Below are positions 12,901 through 21,400 of a stretch of DNA of 64,000 bases, in pieces. Under the pieces are notes generated by a model. It was not told the DNA's origin and did no database searches. It saw only the letters and a list, made by a program, of their open reading frames with translations. A program made the position numbers and the translations under genes. Source of the stretch: Ciona intestinalis (Eukaryota > Chordata > Ascidiacea > Phlebobranchia > Cionidae); the NCBI RefSeq assembly GCF_000224145.3, contig NC_020169.2:4785555-4849554 (forward strand). The letters are read 5' to 3'. Every line of letters begins with the position of its first letter. Positions within the stretch are counted from its first letter, which is position 1.

Positions 12901-12934
12901 CATTAAGCATGAGGGAGCCAACGACGACGCATAA
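9910..12934 (+). CDS. zinc-dependent medium-chain alcohol dehydrogenase
   Basis: Eight exons join in phase into about 376 residues: 9910-10002, 10223-10385, 10601-10742, 11026-11186, 11638-11747, 11954-12139, 12434-12583 and 12809-12934 (TAA). The enzyme oxidises alcohols or reduces aldehydes with NAD(H). The catalytic zinc site is visible as GICHSDIH and VPGHEMAGVV, with a third ligand probably the Cys of MLPCSG. The four-cysteine structural zinc lobe is GCGKCGYCDNGYSQFC. The Rossmann fold shows GAGGLG, and an Asp in VVADLS at the end of beta-2 points to NAD rather than NADP. Substrate is not predictable. Intron 4 contains a MITE (11282-11471) and a SINE tail; intron 3 has a perfect hairpin at 10807-10829. 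Exon 1's donor (AAG|GTGCAA) was chosen because it joins VVK to LLYSG as in the family. AATAAA at 12957-12962 is a likely poly(A) signal. Confidence 0.95.
11282..11471 (-). mobile_element. small inverted-repeat DNA element (MITE), copy 3
   Basis: The left end reads TAGTAGGACGGGGAAAGGCG and the right end CCCATTTCCCCCCACCTTAC then TAT. The internal landmark appears as its complement (TTCTTTGAATGTTCTTTG, TTTGCTACCAA), so it is reversed relative to the copies at 1011, 8682 and 32742. It lies in intron 4 of the alcohol dehydrogenase. Confidence 0.8.
11472..11605 (-). repeat. SINE tail fragment abutting the MITE
   Basis: A TGAATGAATGAGTGAATG simple tail is followed by ACGTGGCG.. and CGTTATAACATCGTTGTTCT, then CATACCCTCGTGCCAGC and ACGAGTTACCACGTATGTGA. 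This is the 3' half of the SINE family, with the head absent. Confidence 0.6.
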
Positions 12935-13204
12935 AATATTAACTTGTACATAAAATAATAAACCAGCATTCGTTCCGTATTTTGTAAATATAATTCTATA
13001 TGTCCGTTTAGTGTAGTCATTTTGGGGTGTTATGTTCATTGAATACTTGTATGTGGGCCAACGCTGTATTTGTCTTATCTATAATGGTTGAATGACATTT
13101 CTGTTAGTGTAGTGGAAAAATAAATACACTAACATCGTTTATAAAAGTTATTAAGTTAAGTTCTTTGCATTTACCATTTATCTGCCTTTTTCATTCCAAC
13201 AAAA

Positions 13205-13279
13205 ATGTGCGGAAGAAACTTTATCCTCCCCAGTCCACAGACAAGGAAAACAAAATCAGGGGGTTTCCCCATTGAAAAA
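13205..13279 (+). CDS. candidate first coding exon, partner unknown
   Basis: ATG at 13205 opens 25 codons (MCGRNFILPSPQTRK..PIEK) that end exactly at a strong donor, AAA|GTACGT, in phase 0. It lies downstream of the alcohol dehydrogenase 3' end and upstream of the duplicated block. It could be an alternative first exon for the NACHT-LRR gene, whose second exon (18639) also begins in phase 0, or the first exon of another transcript. I do not recognise the peptide. Confidence 0.3.
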
Positions 13280-13457
13280 GTACGTTGTTGTGTTCCTATT
13301 TATTTTTAGATCTTGAATAAACAAAATAAGTAGATACTAAAACATGTAAGCTGAATCATACTTTTTTCATATATATATATATTTAACTCTTAGACATACT
13401 TTGTTGAATATGTTTGACCCTTAGGCATTATTTTGTTGTGTACACTATACCCTCGGC

Positions 13458-13517
13458 CTCAAGCATATTATGTTGTATTATGTCTGAGACTTAAATATAC
13501 AACAAAATATGCTTGAG
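13458..13517. repeat. 60-base near-palindromic hairpin (copy 1)
   Basis: Arms CTCAAGCATATT..GTTGTAT and ATACAAC..AATATGCTTGAG pair around a loop of about 18 bases. The same hairpin is at 15646-15705 in copy 2. It may be the core of another short inverted-repeat element. Confidence 0.7.
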
Positions 13518-13530
13518 AGTAAAAATTTTA

Positions 13531-13678
13531 GGTGCTAGTGAAGAAACTTCCACCCCACCCTGTTTGCTAACCCCTAACCCCTCGGTTAGGGGGTTATATG
13601 TTGATGGTTAGGGGGTTAGTGGTTATAGGGGTTAGTGGTTAGCAAATAAGGGGGGGGGGGATATTCTTTACTAGCACC
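13531..13678. mobile_element. foldback element with telomere-like core (copy 1)
   Basis: The ends GGTGCTAGTGAAGAAACTTC and ATATTCTTTACTAGCACC are inverted. Next inward are GTTTGCTAACC and GGTTAGCAAATAA, also inverted. Both flanks carry AAATTT, a possible target duplication. The middle is a run of CCCCTAACC / GGTTAGGGG units with poly-G. The copy at 15719-15853 has a shorter core. Confidence 0.7.
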
Positions 13679-13774
13679 AAATTTAAAAAAATATGCTACA
13701 GTTTACATGTTTTAGTATCTACCGAATAAAAGTATCTTATGTATGTGTGGCGGATATTATTTGTAATTTGTACA

Positions 13775-13925
13775 ACCCATTAGTGACCACTGGGTTGGAG
13801 CAATTGCCATTAAGTGTCTTGCCAAGAACACATACGCTCAAAATGGTAGCAACACCAAATTATAAACCGATTACCTCTCGATGAAAGGCAGGGCGCCGAG
13901 TTGACTTACTTAATGAGCGAGTGTT
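13775..13925 (-). mobile_element. tRNA-derived SINE (in duplication copy 1)
   Basis: It matches the copy at 15935-16100 but lacks about 25 bases of the tRNA-like head (the CAACTGTGCTACGGTGCC part). It carries CCACTGGGTTGGAGCAATTG and AATGGTAGCAACACC, shared with other minus-oriented copies at 30898 and 55790. Confidence 0.7.
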
Positions 13926-15268
13926 TCCCTGCCGTTAAGTAACACTTAAATGGTTTTGATAATAATGAAAAGAAGTATCTTAATCAACAATTCAAAACCT
14001 AAATTACGCCCAACGTAATTGTGTTACTGTTTTTCTTTATTCTCTTTAATTGTGTTTGTTTAGTAAACACTAACAGTGTGCTTAGAAGTTATAATCATGT
14101 CACTCATGATGGTCCCCAGATCTTCTTCTATCTTCAATCAGGTTTTGCGATGCTGTAAAAAGTTACTGCTGTTAAAAACTAAACTACATGATTCTAAAAA
14201 TATTGCGCTTATAAGTTATTTTTGTTGCCGCCGAAAAGGATAAATCTTTCCTGCAAATCATATGTTGCAATACTTTAACAGGTTAATGTGTGTTAAATAC
14301 TAAATAACAGTAATTCGATAATAAATATTGATGAGAAGTTTTCAATGATCACTATTCTCACAGGCACTTAGATTACACCCAAAGTGACCCAATAGCAGAT
14401 GGTATGATAATTTTATTTATTCAGTACATGTTAATTTTGTCGCTAAAAATTATAATCAAGTCTGTCGTAAAGATTGGGAAATGGCTTATTATCTTAATAT
14501 CTTCTAAGTCAATCATTTTTTGCGAAGATTTTATTACTATAAAACTATTTTTTTTAAATATAGAGATTTTTTTTGATATAGAGAATTTATCTTTTTATTT
14601 AGCACAAACTGTGAATTTATTTTTTTTTGTTTAGCACAAAAAAAGTTAATGATACTCACGTCCCCACCCATCTTGTACATCAGGTGCACCAGGGCTACAT
14701 CTTCCATTCCACGTCTGTAATTAGATATTACAGTTTGAACTTAATCATTTTTACGGATGATCTAACTTATACATTGTTTAAACCTGGTTTAAATGTGGGA
14801 TGTTGTAAGATTTGCATTATGAAATATATATTTCAACTTTTTAAACTTGGAAAAAGGCAAAAAATTAATATTTTACTGTATGGTCAAAATAGTTTAAAAG
14901 GTAATTTAAACTATTTGGAAAATTTAAAAGTTAAACATTCAAACCAACATACCCGTCCAACATCACATCCAATAGTGGTTGAGCTGAGACAGAATTTATC
15001 AACAGAAATACAAGCAAGATGAAAACTTTCATAGTCTTTCTTATGTGTGGTCTCATGTGTAACTGTGAGGTTCAGTAAAGCTTGGTAGAAAACCATCAAT
15101 CAGGAAACATATGGATAGGAGTCGCGTTCCTTAGAAAGCGTACGTGATTGTCTACTGTCTAACATTGTCGCATGTCTGGTTCATTGTTTTCTGTGAAATC
15201 TCAGACAGATTAAATCAGCATTAATTATTGTTTACTTATTATTTTAAAGTCTGCTTACTATTTTAAAG

Positions 15269-15324
15269 CTCCAAAGAGAATATGGTCTTTAGTTGATCAA
15301 CAAAATGACACTGATTATAACCAG
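15269..15324 (+). pseudogene. duplicated NLR exon 3 (copy 1)
   Basis: This 56-base exon has intact acceptor (TTTTAAAG) and donor (CAG|GTAAGA). It differs from exon 3 of the NLR gene (18788-18843) by a handful of substitutions, keeps the frame, and reads PKRIWSLVDQQNDTDYNQ. It may be a relic or an alternative exon. Confidence 0.65.
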
Positions 15325-15463
15325 GTAAGAACTATTTTGTTTCAAAATTATCACATTGTTTATTTATAGTCTTCCTGAAAATGTTATTTGATGTAATATG
15401 AAGTATATAATAAAACTAAATAATTCAGTAGATTTTTCATGTGTAGTACTTTATTGTTTACAG

Positions 15464-15536
15464 AATGAAATTCTTGGTAATTCACCTACAGTACCCAAGC
15501 TTCACGCTACACCACATATACCATTGAATAATCACT
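15464..15536 (+). pseudogene. fused duplicate of NLR exons 4 and 5 (copy 1)
   Basis: The stretch corresponds to NLR exons 4 (19042-19072) and 5 (19139-19185) with most of the 66-base intron and the end of exon 4 deleted. The reading frame stays open across the join (NEILGNSPTVPKLHATPH..). It stops abruptly at the junction with duplication copy 2 after AATAATCACTTG. Confidence 0.65.
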
Positions 15537-15718
15537 TGGCTGAATCATACTTTTTTACATATATATATATTTAACTCTTAGACATATTTTGTTGAATATA
15601 TTTGACCCTTAGGCATTATTTTGTTGTGTACACTATACCCTCGGCCTCAAGCATATTATGTTGTATTATGTCTGAGACTTAAATATACAACAAAATATGC
15701 TTGAGAGTAAAAATTTTA

Positions 15719-15853
15719 GGTGCTAGTGAAGAAACTTCCACCCCACCTTATTTGCTAACCACTTTGATGGTTAGGGTGTTAGGGGTTAGTAGTAAGTGGT
15801 TATAGGGGTTAGCAAATAAAGTGAGGGGGGGGGGGAGAATCTTCACTAGCACC
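15719..15853. mobile_element. foldback element with telomere-like core (copy 2)
   Basis: Same inverted ends as at 13531-13678 (GGTGCTAGTGAAGAAACTTC and CTTCACTAGCACC), with a shorter GGTTAGGGG-type core. Confidence 0.7.
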
Positions 15854-15934
15854 AAATTTTAAAAAAAATATGCTACAGTTTACATGTTTTAGTATCTATT
15901 GAATAAATGTATCTTATGTATGTGTGGCTGATAT

Positions 15935-16100
15935 TATTTGTACAACCCATTAGTGACCACTGGGTTGGTGCAATTGCCATTAAGTGTCTTGCCGAAGGAC
16001 ACATACGCTCACAATGGTAGCAACACCAAGTTATAAACCGATTACCTCTCGGTGAAAGGCAGGTGCGCTAACCAACTGTGCTACGGTGCCGAGTTGACTT
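15935..16100 (-). mobile_element. tRNA-derived SINE with intact head
   Basis: On the minus strand the head reads GGCACCGTAGCACAGTTGGT then TAGCGCACC, a good A-box, followed by CACCGAGAGGTAATCGGTTT (degenerate B-box region). The body has GGTGTTGCTACC and CCACTAATGGG. Confidence 0.8.
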
Positions 16101-17171
16101 ACTTAATGAGCGAGTGTTTCCCTGCCGTTAAGTAACACTTAAATGGTTTTGATAATAATGAAAAGAAGTATCTTAATCAACAATTCAAAACCTAAATTAC
16201 GCCCAACGCAATTGTGTTACTGTTTTTCTTTATTCTCTTTAATTGTGTTTGTTTAGTAAACACTAACAGTGTGCTTAGAAGTTATAATCATGTCACTCAT
16301 GATGGTCCCCAGATCTTCTTCTATCTTCAATCAGGTTTTGCGATGCTGTAAAAAGTTACTGCTGTTAAAAACTAAACTACATGATTCTAAAAATATTGCG
16401 CTTATAAGTTATTTTTGTTGCCGCCGAAAAGGATAAATCTTTCCTGCAAATCATATGTTGCAATACTTTAACAGGTTAATGTGTGTTAAATACTAAATAA
16501 CAGTAATTCGATAATAAATATTGATGAGAAGTTTTCAATGATCACTATTCTCACAGGCACTCAGATTACACCCAAAGTGACCCAATAGCAGATGGTATGA
16601 TAATTTTATTTATTCAGTACATGTTAATTTTGTCGCTAAAAATTATAATCAAGTCTGTCGTAAAGATTGGGAAATGGCTTATTATCTTCTCAGTCAATCA
16701 TTTTTTGCGAAGATTTTATTACTATAAAACTATTTTTTAAAATAAAGAGTTTTTTTTTGATATAAAGAATTTCTCTTTTTGTTTAGCACAAAAAAAGTTA
16801 ATGATGCTCACGTTCCCACCGATCTTGTACATCAGGTGCACCAGGTGCTACATCTTCCATTCCACGTCTGTAATTAGATATTACAGTTTGAACTTAATCA
16901 TTTTTACGGATGATCTAACTTATACATTGTTTAAACCTGGTTTAAATGTGGGATGTTGTAAGATTTGCATTATAAAATATATATTTCAACTTTTTAAACT
17001 TAGAAAAAGGCAAAAAATTAATATTTTACTGTATGGTCAAAATAGTTTAAAAGGTAATTTAAACTATTTGGAAAATTTAAAAGTTAAACATTCAAACCAA
17101 CATACCCGTCCAACATCACATCCAATAGTGGTCGAGCTGAGACAGAATTTATCAACAGAAATACAAGCAAG

Positions 17172-17234
17172 ATGAAAACCTTGGCATTCATAGTCTTCCT
17201 TATGTGTGGTTTCATGTGTAACTGTGAGGTTCAG
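17172..17234 (+). CDS. tiny signal-peptide-like ORF, duplicated
   Basis: ATG opens 20 codons (MKTLAFIVFLMCGFMCNCEV) and then Q and a stop. It looks like a signal peptide: Lys followed by a hydrophobic core and small residues. The equivalent in duplication copy 1 (from 15019) differs by an in-frame six-base indel. It may be a first exon, an upstream ORF or chance; no downstream exon could be joined. Confidence 0.2.
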
Positions 17235-17386
17235 TAAAGCTTGGTAGAAAACCATCAATCAGGAAACATATGGATAGGAGTCGCGTTCCTTAGAAAGCGT
17301 ACGTGATTGTCTACTGTCTAACATTGTCGCATGTCTGGTTCATTGTTTTCTGTGAAATCTCAGACAGATTAAATCAGCATTAATTA

Positions 17387-18406
17387 TTCTATAATGTGGA
17401 AATTTTTGTCCTGGATTATATTTGCTTTTCTGCTAGCTTACATATAAGTTATGACCTCTGTTTCTGTATCACAATCAGACAAATAATAACTTTATTTGTA
17501 AATCAATTTTATGCTTACCATACAGACAGTGCACTACGTCTGTTTTGTTTTATAAGAAGGTTGTCAAATTTTTGCATCTTTTACTTCAGTTATAAAGTTT
17601 CCAGTAGCTGGTAGTAAAGAGTTAATAATATGTTGGAGTTAGCAGTAGTGTGATTCATATCATGAGAAGATATTTTTGTTTTGTTATTTTTTTACCCCTA
17701 GTGTGTTTTACTTGTGAGCTGCCACCAGTTCTATGTTTAGTCGCGTGGGTGTTGTGTTTGTATAAAAATAATTTAATTCACCACTTTTATTTGTAATGGG
17801 TAAAACAAAAGTTGCTATAGATTAAGTATGTGTTGATTAAAACTAAACTTTTAAATACTAAACATATTGTTAAAATTGTTTGTTGCTTATAAGGCATTTT
17901 TGCATTTAGAATAGTATGTTAGTAATTTATTGTTTGGTTTAAATTTCCTAATTGTGGTTTTATGACGTAATAAACTTGTTATAAATATCTTGTAAACACA
18001 GGATATGACATTATTAGAAGCATTGTGGGTAGGGAAGGGGTTTATTTTTAAATCAGGCATCATGAGACTTGGTAGGAGGTATTGTGTGGTTTACCAACGC
18101 AGAGCTTTCTCTCCAGACATCCAGGAAGTGTGTGTGTATTGCACCATATAGCTTACCATGTGTTTTGTTTATTGTTAAGTCTGCGGTATCATATTATTTC
18201 TTTGCGGGATTTTTAGGAATCCACAAATGTTAAATTTTTTTACCTTCATTGCAAAAGTATATTTCAGTTCAATTGAAATTATTTTAAACATGACTCATTT
18301 ATTTAAATAGTGGAGCTTAAATTCTTTTATTATGCACAGGTGAAAGGGGCTTAGTTTTTTGTCGATAAATTTTTTTTACTAAATTTATGAATGAGTTCAA
18401 GTTATT
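17387..18406. other. upstream region of the NLR gene
   Basis: No gene is seen here. The sequence is AT-rich and has no counterpart in duplication copy 1. It should contain the NLR promoter if the ATG at 18407 is the true start. Confidence 0.5.
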
Positions 18407-21400
18407 ATGCATGAACGAGATAGTCATTATGATGTCACAAAAGGAATGAATAAACCTTCGGTAAGTATTTAAAGTCAATATTTGTGTAACTATGTTTTAA
18501 TGTTAACTTTCATGAGGTAAGAAATACTTTTATGACAGTTCATAAATTTAAGAATTTCAGCTTGTGGGGCAATTATAATATTTTGTTTTTATCACAATTT
18601 TTTTTTCGAAAGTTTTTAATTTAAATTTTTTGTTTCAGGCCTCAGCAGATTGCATAGCGTTGAATGCTCAATATGAAACAGGTAGATTGGCTTAAAATAC
18701 AAAACACAAAAGCTAATAGTAAATATTTACATATTTTGTAAACAACAATTTCTGCCACGTGTTAACTGTCTACTTATTATTTTAAAGCTCCAAAGGGATT
18801 ATGGTCTTCAGTTGATCAACAAAATAACACTGATTATAACCAGGTAAGAACTATTTTGTTTCAAAATACGACATTGTTTGATTATAGTTTTCCTAAAAAT
18901 GTAATTTAATGTAATATGAAATATATAATAAAATTATATCAAATTATATCTTTATAAAAAAAGTTAAATATATATACAAAAATTACAAATATACTAAATA
19001 ATTCAATAGATTTTTCATGTGTAGTATTTTGTTGTTTACAGAATGAAATTCTTGGTGGTCATAACGAAACAGGTTTGTTTTAATATTAGTATATTTTTAT
19101 TTGCATTTAATGTTTATTTGCCCTTTTATCTCCCACAGTACCCAAGCTTCACGTCACACCTCATATACCATTGAATAATCACTTGGTAAGTGACCAAACA
19201 ACCTGTATTATGACATCACAATTACTCATTTGTTTTTCAGTCTTACGGAGCAACGGATATTGAAGATGAAATTATTAGAAATCATGATGACATCATAGGT
19301 GGGCTATGATTGGTTTAACTAAGCAAATATTTAATATCCTGCTATAACGTGTGGTTTACAAGAATTTTTATTGGAATTTTTTTCAACTCAATAACAACAT
19401 CTGTCGTTGCTATGCGGAAAACTTCCCCAATGCCATATTAATCGTTTTATTTTACAGGCAAAAGAAATTCAAGACCAATTTGCCCAAACCATTACGCCAA
19501 TCAATATGAAGATAGCTTCACTTCATTTGAGTTAGATAGTGAGGTGGGAGATATTTTGTATACACTAGTGCCATGGCAAAAGGGTTTCCGTGCCTTACTG
19601 TAGCCAAGAGTTTACGAGTTCAAGGCTCAGTGCTGCAACCATTGTGGGCGTGTCAGGTGTGTGTTCTTGGGCAAGAAACTTAATGGCGATTGCTCCAATC
19701 CAGTGGCCCCTTATAAGTTCTATAAACTGTCAACTACACAATACAAAAAAGAACTTTTTGCTAGGTTGAAAATATGAGCATTGAGTCACAGCACTTTTGT
19801 GTGATATATAAAAAGTTTGTTGGCATTTACCATAGCAACTGCATTTGCCGGGAATAATTATTTCAGTTCCTATTTTAAACAGTTCTCCCTCCTTGATGAT
19901 GAGGAGTCTGTGACATCAGAAAATGTGACGAGTGAGTTTAATTTACTTTCTATTGTTATTAGCAGAAGGCATCAAGCAAACGCGTGATATTTTTATTTAC
20001 AGCCCCAAAGCAACCAATATCTGCAACTGAAGAAACTGATCAAGAAGGAAAAGAGGTTATTTTTTGTTATTCTAATCTTGTTTATCACTTGATGACATAC
20101 CACATAGGCACATACCAGTTTCCTTTTCCTTACCTGGAGTCCAGGGCTACTGTTTATTTTGTAGGGAACGTATAGATTGTAAAGATTGGGTGTTAAATAT
20201 CCTGTTATTATTTATTCAATAAAAATTCTACACCTTTTCAGTAAATATTTATAATTCGCCGTTAAAGAGCCAATGCCTACAAGTTACACTAGGTCAGTGG
20301 TTCCCAAACTTTTTTTTCACCCGGCGCCACTTGAGCTATTCAAAATGTTTGCGGCGCACTTAGCCAAAGGTCTTAGAAATAAAAACGCATTTTTACAGTT
20401 TTATCGTGTATTTTAAGATTAGGCTCGTTTAAGCATATGAAACTTAAGCATATGAAAAGTGTTGTACCACAGTCTGGACATGATTATTGCAAACCGAAAG
20501 AAATAATTGGCATTGTTACGTAATATACAAATCTACTGTACAGATAGAAATGCGAAAACAAACTTTTTAAATTTTATTATTGAACAAACACGTTGGATTT
20601 TTATATAAAACAACAATTTATATTGCAATAAAATATTAATACAAATCAATTATCTCGACCATGCTAAATTGGAAATGTTTCTGCAAATTTTCACGGCGCA
20701 CTTGACGAGTTGCGTCGGCGCACTAGTGCGCCGCGGCGCCCACTTTGGGAACCGCGGCACTAGGTGTTGTAGAACTAAATGGTTCATTTAAATTTTTAAT
20801 ATGAGGCTTTAAATATTGTAATAAAACAATAGGTTTAAATGTTTTCCGCATTGTACCATTTGTATTTGTAAGCTTTAGCTTATACTACTTTTTCCAGGTT
20901 TCATAAACTTCTACCTCTACTTTTGCAAATTTAAAATACTGTAAGATAATATTCACTTAAATTTAATTTTTTTTTACAGCATAGAGTTGTACCTGGACAA
21001 AGTTTTCAAATCGAAAACGCAACAGTACACATTGGAGATGTACACAACCACTATTATAATAATAGCAGGGGGGCTGGTGAATCTGTTTGTGAGTCATATT
21101 TCTTATTATGATCTAATATTTGTGCATGCCTATAAAGAATATGCTGATTGTAAAGAAATTACAGGATGTTGTAACTTTTGCAATTAAAGCAGAATAATTG
21201 TGAATTTAATTAAAGATGATTTATTACTTGTATGTTTATTTTATCCATAGTGTGTTTTAATGTCAATATATTATTTTGTTTATATTGTAAGGTTATCTAT
21301 ATTAATATTCGTTTTCTTTAATATTATAAAAATATTCATTTTATAAAATAAATTTTATATCTCTGTTACAGTGGAGAAATTAAAGATTGATCTTCATAGA

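Larger units (their letters stand above)
13349..15536 (+). repeat. copy 1 of a tandem duplication of the NLR 5' region
   Basis: From GCTGAATCATACTTTTTT to about 15231 this block matches 15537-17386 closely, with a few small indels. It then continues with sequence matching 18770-19185, that is, exons 3 to 5 of the NLR gene. The counterpart of 17387-18770 is missing. The simplest history is a tandem duplication of about 3.65 kb with a later internal deletion of about 1.4 kb in this upstream copy. Confidence 0.85.
15537..17386 (+). repeat. copy 2 of the tandem duplication
   Basis: Matches 13349-15231 over about 1.85 kb, including the hairpin (15646-15705), the foldback element (15719-15853), the SINE (about 15935-16100) and the small ORF at 17172. 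Copy 2 carries a full SINE head and several small indels relative to copy 1. Downstream it runs through unduplicated sequence into the NLR gene. Confidence 0.85.

Noticed and set aside
13560-13660. True interstitial telomere repeat
   Set aside because: Units are CCCCTAACC-like and irregular, not TTAGGG arrays, and they sit inside a short inverted-repeat element.
14640-14730. Possible minus-strand exon RGMEDVA.. with a second at 14090-14160
   Set aside because: Splice phases fit in duplication copy 2 but not copy 1, the peptides are short and unrecognised, and the same DNA can be read as plus-strand exons equally well.
14627-15022. 131-codon frame, repeated at 16801-17175
   Set aside because: It is repeated only because the DNA is duplicated. 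The encoded sequence is low in protein-like character and the ends differ between the copies.
21371-21373. GTG at 21371 as a translation start for NLR exon 11
   Set aside because: The G is the last base of the splice acceptor; the exon begins at 21372 and continues a phase-1 codon from exon 10.
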